Shown here one piece after another: positions 17,291 through 26,705 of a DNA stretch of 64,000 nucleotides. Numbering within the stretch: the first letter of the stretch is position 1; each line of letters begins with the position of its first letter. The translations under genes and the position numbers were made by a program. Where the stretch lies: contig RDOB01000003.1 of the NCBI GenBank assembly GCA_011364965.1, forward strand, positions 186,001-250,000, given 5' to 3'. The notes under the pieces were generated by a model. It had not been told where the DNA came from. It was given only the letters and a program-made list of their open reading frames with translations, and did no database searches. The DNA is from Candidatus Heimdallarchaeota archaeon (GTDB taxonomy: Archaea > Asgardarchaeota > Heimdallarchaeia > Hodarchaeales > Hodarchaeaceae).

Positions 17291-18472
17291 GTGAATAATA
17301 CTTATAATTTTGATCAAGTAATCGATCGTCGAAAAACAGATTCAATTAAATGGAATGATGAATTTCTAAAAGAATATTTCAAAGGAGAAAACCTTCTTCC
17401 ATTATGGGTTGCAGATATGGACTTTCGGGCTCCTCAACCAGTAATTGATGCTCTTGTGGCACGAGCAAAACATGGAATTTTTGGGTATGGAACTGCAGGT
17501 TGGCCTGAGTATTTTGAAAGTGTAATTTCATGGTTTTCTAGACGATATAACTGGAACATCAAAAAGGATTGGTTTGTTCATGCCCCTGGAATTGTTCCAG
17601 CGTGTTATTATATAATTCAGCGATTCAGCCATCCGGGGGATAAGATTATCATTCAAAATCCTGTGTATTATCCCTTTGCATCTGGAATCATATCAAACGG
17701 GAGAATTGTTGCCTCTAACGACTTGAAACTGGAAAATGGTAGATATACAATGGATTTTGAAGACTTGGAGAAGAAAGTTAAAGATCCACTTACAAAAATG
17801 ATAATTTTATGCAGTCCCCATAATCCTGTTGGGCGTGTGTGGATAAAAGAAGAATTAGAACGGTTGGGAGAAATTTGTTTTAGTAATGGAGTCTTAATAG
17901 TTTCAGATGAAATTCATTGTGATTTGACCTATCCCTCCATCAAACACACCATTTTTGCATCTATTTCGGAGGAACTCGCTCAAAATACCATCACATGCAC
18001 TGCAGGGAGTAAAACCTTTAATCTTGCAGGTTTGCATCATTCAAATGTCATAATTTCGAACTCTAAATTAAGAGAAGAATTTAAAACTCAATTAAGAATA
18101 AATGGCTTGATGACACCAAACATTTTTGGAACACACGCCTTACAAGCTGCGTATAGTAAATGTGAAGATTGGTTAGACGCTCTGATGGTATATTTACAAA
18201 AGAATTTAGAATTTTTAAAGAAGTTTTTAAGGAAGAACTTCCCACAAGTGAAAATTATTGAACCTGAGGGTACATATTTAGTTTGGATGGACTTCAGAGA
18301 ATTAAACCTATCAGGAAAAGATCTTCAATCCAAGTTAATTGAAGCCAAGGTTGCACTTGATCCAGGACACATTTTTGGATCTGGAGGAGAGGGATTCATG
18401 CGCATCAACATTGCTTGTCCCCAAAGTACTTTAGAGGAATCATTGAATCGAATAGTAAGGGCATTTATTTGA
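17291..18472 (+). CDS. MalY/PatB-family cystathionine beta-lyase (aminotransferase fold)
   Basis: About 393 residues. LLPLWVADMDFRAPQPV is the signature start of MalY/PatB proteins. CSPHNPVGRVW, VSDEIHCDLTY and SKTFNLAGL (with the PLP lysine) follow in order. Family knowledge: C-S beta-elimination from cystathionine or other Cys conjugates, giving ammonia, pyruvate and a thiol. The frame is open back to a TTG at 17237, but GGTGA at 17278-17282 sits 8 bases before GTG 17291, and the family starts at NNTYNFDQVIDRR, so 17291 is preferred. Ends 10 bases before a converging kinase gene. Confidence 0.9.
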   Translation: MNNTYNFDQVIDRRKTDSIKWNDEFLKEYFKGENLLPLWVADMDFRAPQPVIDALVARAKHGIFGYGTAGWPEYFESVISWFSRRYNWNIKKDWFVHAPGIVPACYYIIQRFSHPGDKIIIQNPVYYPFASGIISNGRIVASNDLKLENGRYTMDFEDLEKKVKDPLTKMIILCSPHNPVGRVWIKEELERLGEICFSNGVLIVSDEIHCDLTYPSIKHTIFASISEELAQNTITCTAGSKTFNLAGLHHSNVIISNSKLREEFKTQLRINGLMTPNIFGTHALQAAYSKCEDWLDALMVYLQKNLEFLKKFLRKNFPQVKIIEPEGTYLVWMDFRELNLSGKDLQSKLIEAKVALDPGHIFGSGGEGFMRINIACPQSTLEESLNRIVRAFI

Positions 18473-18482
18473 TTAAAAGTGT

Positions 18483-20360
18483 TTATGCAAGTGGTAGGAC
18501 AACTTCAACCTTTGTGCCTATTTTTAGAATTTTATCTCGATATTCAATCAGATAATATCCTTGAGAAAATTCAACAGCTAAATTGAGCATCACATATCCT
18601 AGCCCAGTCCTTATATCGAGATTTTGAAGTGGATCTTGTAAAATTTCCCTCATTTCTTCCTGAATGCCCAAACCATTATCAGAGAATGATATATGTACAA
18701 AATTAGGTGTTCTTTCTTCAAGCTCAATAACAAGTTCCTTTTTAATGGTAGCATTATATATTAATGCATTCAACCCTATTTCAACAAATGAACTTTGTAA
18801 TATCGGATTATACCGCACCTTTATAGGTTTTGAGAGAGTATTTCTTAATATAATGTCTTTTTCCTCGTTCTCTTTAAGGATATAATCAATATTAATCTGT
18901 TTTACAACTTCTTTCATTAATGATTCAAGATCCATTAAATTCTCTTTGACTGAATCACTAGTTAAAAATCTTAATTCTCCTATTTGGTGTATAAGATGAC
19001 TTATTTTCTCAATTTTTTTATAGGTTGTATTCAAAAACTGAGGGTCTTTCTTTGATTCCTGCAATTCTATGGCAAAAAAATGCCCCTGTAGTGCATTTCT
19101 AAGATCATGACCAATGATATTGAACAAAATGTCAGCTCTACGCTTCTCTGAGAGAAGTTGTTCTATTGGAGGGGAATAACGCAAAACTGCAACCCCAAAG
19201 ATTCCAAACGCTGCAATAAACACGATAAGAATGAATACAATGAATATTAGCCCATTTGTTAATAAATATTGCCCGGCACTCTGTTCCCATATCTCTGCCA
19301 AGTCCTGAGCTATTTCTGCTATTTCAGCTTTCTCTACAACAATAGTTAGTATCATATTCGGATCTTTGATATGCTGGAAAACAATTAATTTTTCTTTGAT
19401 TTCACCATTTGTTGTCAAGAGCATCGCTGTGAAGTTCCCCTGCGGATTTTCAATAATATAGTCCAATTTATCAAGAAGATCCGTGTTATTAATGCTGGAG
19501 AGGTTTTCAGCCTGTATTAGTTCATCATATCCGCGATGAATAGAGGTGATATTAGATTTAACGAGGATATTTAGTGATGGGTCAATTAAGATAGCATAAC
19601 CACTATTTTTATACTCAATAGCAGAGATTCGTTCACTGATCGACTCAAATGATAGGTCAATGCCCAATACACCAAAAAAATCGGAATTATTGAAAAAAGG
19701 AATAGATAATGTAGCTACTAGCCGATTAGCTAAAGCATCTGTATATATAGACCAGAACGTTCCATTCTTTTCTTTCGCTCCAATATACCAAGGTCTTTGT
19801 CTTGAATCGAATTCTGAGCTTGGAGTAATCTCTGTGAGATTTACATAAGGAAAAAACCTGTTAACACCAACCTCTGTTCCTAAATACACCTGATAAACTG
19901 ATGGGGAGTTCACAAAGGAAGAAAAATAAATTCCTATAGATGAAAAGACAGATAATGTTTGATTAACTGTATTATTAAGAGAAACGAAACTAGGAATGAA
20001 TATGTCTCCGATTCCGACGTCCGAAGAGAGACCCCAAGCTCCTCCAGGGAATTGCTTTATTAAAGTCCATCGATCATCTTCTATAGGACTTAATAAGAGA
20101 TTTTGCACAAAACATCGTAGATTAAGAATTTCACTGTTATAGCTGGCAAAATAAGTCTCTAGAATTCCTGTTTCAGCATATACACGGTATTTCAATTCCG
20201 ATTGAGCAGCAGAGAATGCCTGATCTTTTGCGATCTCAGTAGCTTGATTCGAAGTTTGGTTGATTAAATGAAAACCAATTATTGTCGCAATAAGTAGAGG
20301 TATAATTGCCAATATTCCAAAGATGGCTATGATTCGTGGAGAGATCTTACGATAATTCAT
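18483..20360 (-). CDS. membrane sensor histidine kinase with dCache domain
   Basis: 625 residues. TM1 spans about 10-32. An extracellular double-Cache domain follows to about residue 365 (RQRPWYIGA near 188 and FFGVLGIDLSFESIS near 228 are typical dCache strings). TM2 is about 368-393. The cytosolic kinase has an H-box IIGHDLRNALQGH with His 418, an N-box EIGLNALIYNA, G1 DNGLGI and G2 GLGYVML. No receiver domain is attached and no response regulator gene is next to it, so it is an orphan. Ligand unknown; dCache domains bind amino acids, amines or organic acids. ATG at 20360. Confidence 0.93.
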   Translation of the reverse strand: MNYRKISPRIIAIFGILAIIPLLIATIIGFHLINQTSNQATEIAKDQAFSAAQSELKYRVYAETGILETYFASYNSEILNLRCFVQNLLLSPIEDDRWTLIKQFPGGAWGLSSDVGIGDIFIPSFVSLNNTVNQTLSVFSSIGIYFSSFVNSPSVYQVYLGTEVGVNRFFPYVNLTEITPSSEFDSRQRPWYIGAKEKNGTFWSIYTDALANRLVATLSIPFFNNSDFFGVLGIDLSFESISERISAIEYKNSGYAILIDPSLNILVKSNITSIHRGYDELIQAENLSSINNTDLLDKLDYIIENPQGNFTAMLLTTNGEIKEKLIVFQHIKDPNMILTIVVEKAEIAEIAQDLAEIWEQSAGQYLLTNGLIFIVFILIVFIAAFGIFGVAVLRYSPPIEQLLSEKRRADILFNIIGHDLRNALQGHFFAIELQESKKDPQFLNTTYKKIEKISHLIHQIGELRFLTSDSVKENLMDLESLMKEVVKQINIDYILKENEEKDIILRNTLSKPIKVRYNPILQSSFVEIGLNALIYNATIKKELVIELEERTPNFVHISFSDNGLGIQEEMREILQDPLQNLDIRTGLGYVMLNLAVEFSQGYYLIEYRDKILKIGTKVEVVLPLA

Positions 20361-20482
20361 GTTTTACAGGTCTTCTTATTTTTTTTTTAATATTAGCTTA
20401 GCCATTGATTTTATCCCTTTTAATTATTCGCGATTTAAAGCAATAAACACCAAATAAAATCTATAGATTCAAAAAAAATTAA

Positions 20483-21019
20483 TTATTCTTTTTTGTATAT
20501 TTGAATTCCATTTATCAACTCTAAAAATGAGAATCCGTGAATCTGCAAAAGAGCTTTTAGAGATTTATTAAAGGACTTAATTGCTATTTTTCCATCAGCT
20601 CGACATACTCGAGCAATTTCGTTTAGCACCTGCTCCATTAGAGACCGATCTCTCAACATTCTTGGCAATCCAAAGAAAAATACAAGATCTATACTGTCCT
20701 CAGGAACTGGAATATCCTTTGCATTTGCTAAATATACCTCCACGTTCGAAATATTTGATTTTTGTAATTTCTCTTGAACTTTACTAATCGCTAATGGATG
20801 GATATCTATTGTGGTCACTTTCCCTGTTTTAGTTACAAGATTACTGGCTGGAATTGTAAAAAAACCTGGTCCACATCCAATTTCAAGAACATTTTGTCCT
20901 TTAGCTAATCCTGCATCAATCAGGGTCTTTTCAGGATTTGAAAACTTTCTACGAAGAGGATTGTCGTGAATAAAAGCCATTATTTGGAACGCCCAATTTG
21001 AACTTGTCTTCTCGAGCAT
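20483..21019 (-). CDS. class I SAM-dependent methyltransferase
   Basis: 178 residues. Motif I is VLEIGCGPGFFTIP (about residues 40-53), motif II VTTIDIHPLAI, then a NAKDIPVPEDSIDLVFFFG motif IV region and a final strand CRADGKIAIK. Resembles the UbiE/COQ5-like methyltransferases encoded singly in archaea. Target not predictable from sequence. Stands alone, 73 bases upstream of nothing on its strand except the kinase 120 bases further. ATG at 21019. Confidence 0.88.
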   Translation of the reverse strand: MLEKTSSNWAFQIMAFIHDNPLRRKFSNPEKTLIDAGLAKGQNVLEIGCGPGFFTIPASNLVTKTGKVTTIDIHPLAISKVQEKLQKSNISNVEVYLANAKDIPVPEDSIDLVFFFGLPRMLRDRSLMEQVLNEIARVCRADGKIAIKSFNKSLKALLQIHGFSFLELINGIQIYKKE

Positions 21020-21092
21020 TATTATAGCCCTCTTTACAGAAACTAAATTAATTTCAAGTAAACCATGATTTTCCTAAAAAGATAGTAAAGAA

Positions 21093-22229
21093 TTAATCCT
21101 TCCCAAATCGAGTAAAAAGGATAATTCCTATAATTGTCACAATTAAACAAAAGATACTGACTACTAAGACATCTATGAGTATAGTTTCACTTAGTGCTGG
21201 CGCACCACGTAGGAAAAGGGATGTTAAAGCATCAGTAACATAAAAGCTGGGAACGAGTCGACCAAGATCCTCAGAGATAGGTACGAATGTTCCAAGAAAC
21301 ATTTGAGGAAGAATAAAAATGAAACTGACTCCTGTTGCAGCACCAGGACTATTAACTATGGTTGCAGTTATTAATCCAAAACCTATATTACATATAACCA
21401 GAAGTAGGACGAGTACAAAAGCTATGAAAAATCCTAAGAATTCAGTTTTTGGAGTAAAACCCATAATTCCCGCCATTATAAAGATAATACTGACTTGAAC
21501 AATGGCAAGAAGAGTATTAGCAAATATAGTGCTAGTAATAATTTCAGATGGAGTTGTAGGCGTCACTTGAATCCGATTCAACAATCCAGTAGCTCTTTCT
21601 TCCGTGAAGCTCTCTGCTATGATCATTGTTGTGAATATCGCAGCAAATGCAAACATTCCAGGAGCCATAAAGTCAAATTGCGTAAAATGTTCAGCATCAA
21701 CTTTTTCAGCAGTACCCAATTGAATAGGCTGAGGAGTATTTGAAAAATCTTCTCCATAAAGTGTTTGCATTATTATTTGCTGAATTAGAGGAGGAATAGC
21801 ATTACTTACAATTAGAGATCCTTCATCCACATATAAATCAACTGTTGCATTATACCACGAACTAGGTGTTATTGGATCTGCCCAGAAGGAATCGCAGCTT
21901 TGACCGAAGTTCGTGGGGATAATAACTACCGCGTCGACTCGTCCTTGTTGAAGATCAGAAACTGCAGTACCAATATCGTCATAGCTTGAAATACTCATTA
22001 CTTCGCTATCTGAGAGATTGGTTTTGAACCAATCTGACCAATCCGAATTATCAAGATCTACCACTCCAATACTATAGGTCGTTTCTCCAGTTCCAAATGA
22101 TCCAAAAGCTAAACCAAATGCAAGAGTAAGAATCAGGGGAAATATTAATGTTAAAAATAAATATCCAGGAATTCGAATATTCTTCTTGAGTTCTTTCTTT
22201 GTTAATGCTGATAATGTCTGTATTTTCAT
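21093..22229 (-). CDS. ABC-2 type transporter permease
   Basis: 378 residues. TM1 at about 17-37 is followed by a large external domain to about residue 175 (YSIGVVDLDNSDW..., with a Trp-rich stretch near 95-120), then five membrane segments to the end. This is the layout of DrrB/YhaP/CcmB-like ABC-2 permeases that export drugs, lipids or polysaccharides. Directly downstream of its ATPase (5 bases), so the two form a transporter. Substrate unknown. ATG at 22229. Confidence 0.92.
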   Translation of the reverse strand: MKIQTLSALTKKELKKNIRIPGYLFLTLIFPLILTLAFGLAFGSFGTGETTYSIGVVDLDNSDWSDWFKTNLSDSEVMSISSYDDIGTAVSDLQQGRVDAVVIIPTNFGQSCDSFWADPITPSSWYNATVDLYVDEGSLIVSNAIPPLIQQIIMQTLYGEDFSNTPQPIQLGTAEKVDAEHFTQFDFMAPGMFAFAAIFTTMIIAESFTEERATGLLNRIQVTPTTPSEIITSTIFANTLLAIVQVSIIFIMAGIMGFTPKTEFLGFFIAFVLVLLLVICNIGFGLITATIVNSPGAATGVSFIFILPQMFLGTFVPISEDLGRLVPSFYVTDALTSLFLRGAPALSETILIDVLVVSIFCLIVTIIGIILFTRFGKD

Positions 22230-22234
22230 ATACT

Positions 22235-22981
22235 TTACACCTCTTCTCGAATTTTCCTTCCTGTAATCTTAATAAATACCTCTTCTAAATTCTCTACATT
22301 ATGCTCAGCGAGAAGGGCTTTAGGAGTGTTTAATGCTATTAATTTTCCGTTATCAATTATCCCAACACGATCGCAGAGAGCCTCTGCTTCTTCAATATAA
22401 TGCGTTGTGAGGATAACTGTTTTTCCTTGGGTTTTCAAGTCCCTTATAAACTGCCATACAGCACGACGAGATTGAGGATCCATGGCCACGGTTGGTTCAT
22501 CTAGAAATGCAATATCTGGATCATTAATCAAAGCCATCACAAGACTAATTCTTCTAATCATTCCTCCACTATAGTCCCCTGCTTTTCGCTTAGCATCTTC
22601 TCCCAATCCTATTTTCTCGATAAGATCCTGTGCGCGGTTTTTAAGGATGTTTTTCGGCATATGATGTAAATTCCCAAATAATTCCACATTTTCTTGGCCT
22701 GTTAGATAGGTATAGTATGCAGGTTCCTGAGGACAGACACCAATTATCGATCTTAGGTGTCTTGCGTCTTTTAGAACATCATATCCCCCCACAACAGCTT
22801 TTCCAGAGGTAGGTTTTAACAAGCCAATAAGAATATTGATAGTAGTAGTTTTTCCAGCACCATTCGGCCCTAATAAACCGAAAAGTTCCCCCGCATTCAC
22901 TGTAAAACTTAAATCATCAACTGCTGTAATACTTGAGAATTTTTTTACTAAATTTTGGACATTAATGCCATTTGATTTCAT
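22235..22981 (-). CDS. ABC transporter ATP-binding protein (ABC-2 exporter type)
   Basis: 248 residues. Walker A GPNGAGKTT (about residue 38), Q-loop GVCPQEPAYYTYLTG, signature YSGGMIRRI (a variant of LSGGM), Walker B DIAFLDEPT and H-loop ILTTHYIEEAE. Order and strings match DrrA/CcmA-type subunits of ABC-2 exporters. Energises the permease encoded 5 bases downstream. ATG at 22981; its promoter must lie in the gap to the right. Confidence 0.95.
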   Translation of the reverse strand: MKSNGINVQNLVKKFSSITAVDDLSFTVNAGELFGLLGPNGAGKTTTINILIGLLKPTSGKAVVGGYDVLKDARHLRSIIGVCPQEPAYYTYLTGQENVELFGNLHHMPKNILKNRAQDLIEKIGLGEDAKRKAGDYSGGMIRRISLVMALINDPDIAFLDEPTVAMDPQSRRAVWQFIRDLKTQGKTVILTTHYIEEAEALCDRVGIIDNGKLIALNTPKALLAEHNVENLEEVFIKITGRKIREEV

Positions 22982-23423
22982 CTACTCACCCATAATTTCG
23001 TTTTTCTTTTCCTTCTAGCAAAATCGCTTTGAAAGAGTGCTCAAAATTTCTAACCCTTTGCTATCCATCAAGAAATTAATATGTTCTTTAAGAAGGAGCG
23101 AAAAAGAATTTAGTATTAATGGTAAGGATTGTGGTAAAAAAATTTTTAAAAAAGTTTTAGTACCGAAAAAAAATTAATAATTATATTTTTGTTAAATTGA
23201 GAGCAATAAATTCAAAAAACAGCCAAATGATCCTAGCTAAATGTTTTTTTCTAGATTTATTTATTAGAAGATAAAAGAGTAATAAGATCAAGATAATTTT
23301 TGCATTATCAATGAGAAGAATGGATGAGGGAGAACCGTTTAATCAACAAACTAGATTTTTATGAGAGCAAAATTAACAATTCTAAGTAATTTGGGTTCCT
23401 TTTCAGATTTTAAACTCAGGAAG
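22982..23423. other. 442-base gap, no gene recognised
   Basis: Very AT-rich with runs of A and T (for example around 23140-23190). It must contain the leftward promoter of the ABC-2 pair. No frame of note and no stem-loop that stands out. Confidence 0.4.
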
Positions 23424-23704
23424 ATGAAAATCATGTCTGCCAATCCCCCGAATGAAATAAATCCAGATTTAAATCTCTCAGATTATAAAATTACTAATAA
23501 GGACGCTTCTGGCTTATTATTGCAATTTTAAGTATTTCAAGTCAAATTGCATGGATTGCAGAAAATGCATGGTTCAATGCCTTCGTTTTTGATGCTTTAA
23601 TACCTGACCCTCAACCTGTTGCAATGATGGTTTTCTTTAATGCGATTACTGCAACTGTCACCATTTATATAATGGGAAGTCTCAGTGATGAAAAATATGA
23701 ATAA
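23424..23704 (+). pseudogene. MFS transporter fragment, frameshifted and truncated
   Basis: From ATG 23424 (or 23433) one frame reads a hydrophilic leader (SANPPNEINPDLNLSDYKITN) and stops at about 23530. The neighbouring frame, entered near 23500, reads FWLIIAILSISSQIAW..., NAWFNAFVFDALIPDP and TATVTIYIMGSLSD, the first two helices and motif A of an archaeal MFS family, before stopping at 23702. A one-base shift and loss of everything after the SLSD motif A are therefore visible. Beyond 23704 the bases do not continue the transporter. Opposite-strand frame near 23715-23820 reads GISWNVPIYEYHGILAGLT, perhaps debris of another gene. Confidence 0.75.
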
Positions 23705-23848
23705 ATCTCTGTGAATCTTTTGGTAAGTCCAGCAAGAATACCGTGATATTCGTAGATTGGCACGTTCCAACTTATTCCTTCTTCTGCTTTTAGAATAGCG
23801 AGTTATAAAGTAAATATCACCCTGCATAGATGATTTTATAAACTCAGG

Positions 23849-24451
23849 ATGAATACTATGATTATGCGCAAGCCATTAATTACTACATTCAAAAAAGAGT
23901 TGTCATTAGAACAACGTGAAGAATTACTCAGAGTATTGAAAGCCCGTTTTGAGGAAAACATGAACCGCCATAAAGGTCTTGAATGGGCAAAAGTACATGC
24001 TAAGCTGGAAGCAAATACTGAAAAACTGTGGTCACTCAATGAAATGGAAAGAACTGGCGGTGAACCAGATGTTGTTGGTTATGATAAAAAAACAAGCGAA
24101 TACATTTTTTATGATTGTTCTGCGGAAAGTCCTAAAGGCCGAAGAAATGTTTGTTACGACCGTGAAGGGCAGGAAGCGAAGGAAAAGCGAGGGGTGCATC
24201 CAGAAGGTAACGTTATTGATATGGCAACGACCATGGGCATTGAGCTTTTAACGGAAGAGCAATATCGAGAGTTGCAGAAACTTGGAAATTTCGATACGAA
24301 GACGTCTAGCTGGGTGAAAACACCTTCTGATATTAGAAAACTCGGCGGTGCCATCTTTGCTGATCGCCGTTACGGCAATGTCTTCGTGTATCATAACAGT
24401 GCGCCTTCTTTCTACGGCGTTAGGGCGTTCCGTGGTTCGCTAAGGGTTTAA
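23849..24451 (+). CDS. DUF4256 family protein, probably horizontally acquired
   Basis: 200 residues; ATG at 23849 or, with AGGA 8 bases before, ATG at 23858. The strings LEANTEKLWSLNEMERTGGEPDVV, DCSAESPKGRRNVCYDR, TTMGIELLTEEQYRELQ and the C-terminal NSAPSFYGVRAFRGSLRV match the DUF4256 family, mostly known from bacteria. Function unknown. The DNA is clearly richer in G+C than its surroundings, especially 24330-24450 (about half by eye), and gene debris lies immediately upstream. Both suggest recent import. Intact and full length. Confidence 0.85.
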   Translation: MNTMIMRKPLITTFKKELSLEQREELLRVLKARFEENMNRHKGLEWAKVHAKLEANTEKLWSLNEMERTGGEPDVVGYDKKTSEYIFYDCSAESPKGRRNVCYDREGQEAKEKRGVHPEGNVIDMATTMGIELLTEEQYRELQKLGNFDTKTSSWVKTPSDIRKLGGAIFADRRYGNVFVYHNSAPSFYGVRAFRGSLRV

Positions 24452-24625
24452 ATTTTGTTATCTAATATTTTCAATCCCATTCTTAGTGTATTATTTTCAT
24501 TGAATATCCTAGAGTAACTTACAATTAAAAAGTTCACAATAAACTCTATTTTCCAGAAAATCCGATTTATGGAAAATTTATCACTATTTTAAACAATTTA
24601 TCATTTATTTTGGAAACTCACACTA

Positions 24626-25045
24626 TCAATGATTACTAAATTCCAAAGAGAGGGAATTAATGCAGTATCTTAAACCACCCATTTCTTTAGGACCATCATT
24701 AAAAACATGTCCAAGATGACCTCCACAGGTTTTACATAATACTTCTTTTCTGATCATGCCATGGGAAGTGTCTTTTCGGGTGATGACAGTACCTTCCTCA
24801 TTATTGGCAAAACTTGGCCATCCGCAGTTCGAATGGAATTTCTGATCTGATTTGAAAAGTACAGTGCCACAACCTCCACATTTATATTCCCCTTGCTCAA
24901 AATGATTCCAAAATTTGCCTGAAAAAGCCTGCTCTGTACCAGATTGTCGTAAAACAAAAAATTGCTCTGGTGCGAGTATTTTTTTCCATTCATCATCAGT
25001 TGTTGGGATTTTTTTATCTTTTTTCATTTCAATTTGATTATTCAT
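24626..25045 (-). CDS. msrB: peptide-methionine (R)-S-oxide reductase MsrB
   Basis: 139 residues. CGGCGTVLF and the later CKTCGGHLGH supply the four structural zinc cysteines. HSNCGWPSF and GLRYCINSLSLEF contain the substrate and catalytic (GLRYC) sites. Family knowledge: reduces methionine-R-sulfoxide in proteins, using thioredoxin-like partners; cytosolic. The length is normal and no MsrA is fused or adjacent. ATG at 25045, single gene, 16 bases from the beta-helix gene upstream. Confidence 0.96.
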   Translation of the reverse strand: MNNQIEMKKDKKIPTTDDEWKKILAPEQFFVLRQSGTEQAFSGKFWNHFEQGEYKCGGCGTVLFKSDQKFHSNCGWPSFANNEEGTVITRKDTSHGMIRKEVLCKTCGGHLGHVFNDGPKEMGGLRYCINSLSLEFSNH

Positions 25046-25061
25046 GGTAAGTGTTTAAATC

Positions 25062-26417
25062 TCACTCTAAATTTCTCGTAGGATTATAATAAAGAATAGG
25101 GATTACGCATGGGAAGAGATCTGAGTTAATTGAATCACCACTTAGTAGATAAGGAGTATCAACGATATTATCGAAATCTAAATCTGGTTCGGTCCAATCG
25201 TTCCAATAATTAAATGAAATATTATTTTTCAATCCTAAATTGGTCCTATCTAGACCTTGGGATGTTCCAAGTGTCTCTGTTGGGTTGTTACTAATAAAAT
25301 TATTTCGATAAATGGTATTATTGCTGCTTAGTTCTAAAAATAATCCTAATTGAACAGAATGAACAACCAAATTTTGGTATATTACACAATCATTCGTGTT
25401 TAGAAGAGTGATTCCGCCAATTATGCTTTGAGAGATTGTATTTGCTATAATGGTACAATTATTAGAGTGTGATTCCAGATAGATTCCAAAATTATTTCCT
25501 ACAAATTGATTTTCAATTATCGTTACATTGTGTGAAAAGGAGAGGCCCAAGCCATAAATATCATTAGAAACGTTATTCTGCTTCACCAAGCTGTGAGGGG
25601 AATATCTCACGGTAATACCTTGGGTTCCAAAGCCCTCAATTCGATTAAACGTAATTTTGCTATAGGGTGAATCACTAATGGCGATAGAATGTGCATATTG
25701 ATTCCTTATTATTGAATTGTTTGTAATAGTATAGTATGAAGATCGGCCTACCTCGATACCTGCATAAGCGCTTTCATATACAGCATTTAATTGGATAATT
25801 GTGCCTTTCGACTCTGTTGTGTAAATACCATAATGTCCACTATAATTTACTGTATTTGATTGGATTATACAATTATTAGATTTTAAATGAACAGAAATTG
25901 CATCTTGTCCTGTATGTACAACTGTATTTTTACTTAAATTGCAATTTGGAGAATTCTCTATCCAAATCCCCACTTTTCTAGTATTTGAAACAGAGTTATG
26001 AGTAATCAATCCCTCATTCACTTGACTAAAAAAAATCCCATTTTCACTAGCACCTTGTATAGAGTTTGCTTTGACTTCAACATTTGAAACATTCAATAGA
26101 TATAAGCCATATGAACCATTAGTTAGAATATTTCCTTCAACACGAAAATAAACCCGTGTGTGCTGAATATCAATTAACTTTCCAGACGGTGCGGATAAAT
26201 TCAAACCCATAATTATATATGGGGTTTCTTTTGAGCCACTACCAAGCCACTCTTCTTCCAGAGCAACTGATTTAAATTCATTATCCCCCCTTATTGAAAT
26301 CTGGTCTTGAACTGTTGCATCGCTATCAGGCAAAGATATTAAAAAAATTATGAGTCCAACAGACATCGTCATTAGTAATATTATACCGATTCCAATTTGA
26401 ATTTTTCTAAAAATCAT
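25062..26417 (-). CDS. secreted/membrane-anchored right-handed beta-helix (NosD-like) protein
   Basis: 451 residues. A hydrophobic segment at about 8-32 is an uncleaved signal or N-terminal anchor. Residues 90-430 consist of about 12 repeats of the parallel beta-helix type (VEGNILTNGSYGLYL..., NNTIYRNNFISNN; Asn/Ile-rich turns about 23 residues apart). The end (NYWNDW..DLDFDNIVDTPYLLSG) matches the NosD/PbH1-repeat family found in many archaeal surface proteins. Likely an extracellular structural or carbohydrate-binding protein. No C-terminal sorting tail. ATG at 26417. Confidence 0.85.
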   Translation of the reverse strand: MIFRKIQIGIGIILLMTMSVGLIIFLISLPDSDATVQDQISIRGDNEFKSVALEEEWLGSGSKETPYIIMGLNLSAPSGKLIDIQHTRVYFRVEGNILTNGSYGLYLLNVSNVEVKANSIQGASENGIFFSQVNEGLITHNSVSNTRKVGIWIENSPNCNLSKNTVVHTGQDAISVHLKSNNCIIQSNTVNYSGHYGIYTTESKGTIIQLNAVYESAYAGIEVGRSSYYTITNNSIIRNQYAHSIAISDSPYSKITFNRIEGFGTQGITVRYSPHSLVKQNNVSNDIYGLGLSFSHNVTIIENQFVGNNFGIYLESHSNNCTIIANTISQSIIGGITLLNTNDCVIYQNLVVHSVQLGLFLELSSNNTIYRNNFISNNPTETLGTSQGLDRTNLGLKNNISFNYWNDWTEPDLDFDNIVDTPYLLSGDSINSDLFPCVIPILYYNPTRNLE

Positions 26418-26705
26418 GTTTACTCTTCTTCTATTTATAATTTGGATTTTAAAAAATAAATCCTTTGTATAGGAGATAAGAAAATAAACTCTAACTTATT
26501 TTTAAATTCCTTTCATGTCTTTGGATAAATATTTAACAATTTATGAAATTTAGAAAGGAATCTTTAATTAAAAAAGCTATGATGATTGTATATTGCTAGG
26601 AATGTTTTTATTTTAAATGAGGATTGCATAGAGAATCCATATTTCATGGATTAATGAATAAAGGTGAACAAGATGGATACTATTGGAGGAGACTCCTCCA
26701 ATTCT

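Noticed and set aside
23597..23827. 76-codon minus-strand frame opposite the MFS remnant
   Set aside because: Part is antisense to recognisable transporter sequence; composition is Arg/Ser/Ile noise. A different minus frame looks more protein-like but is broken.
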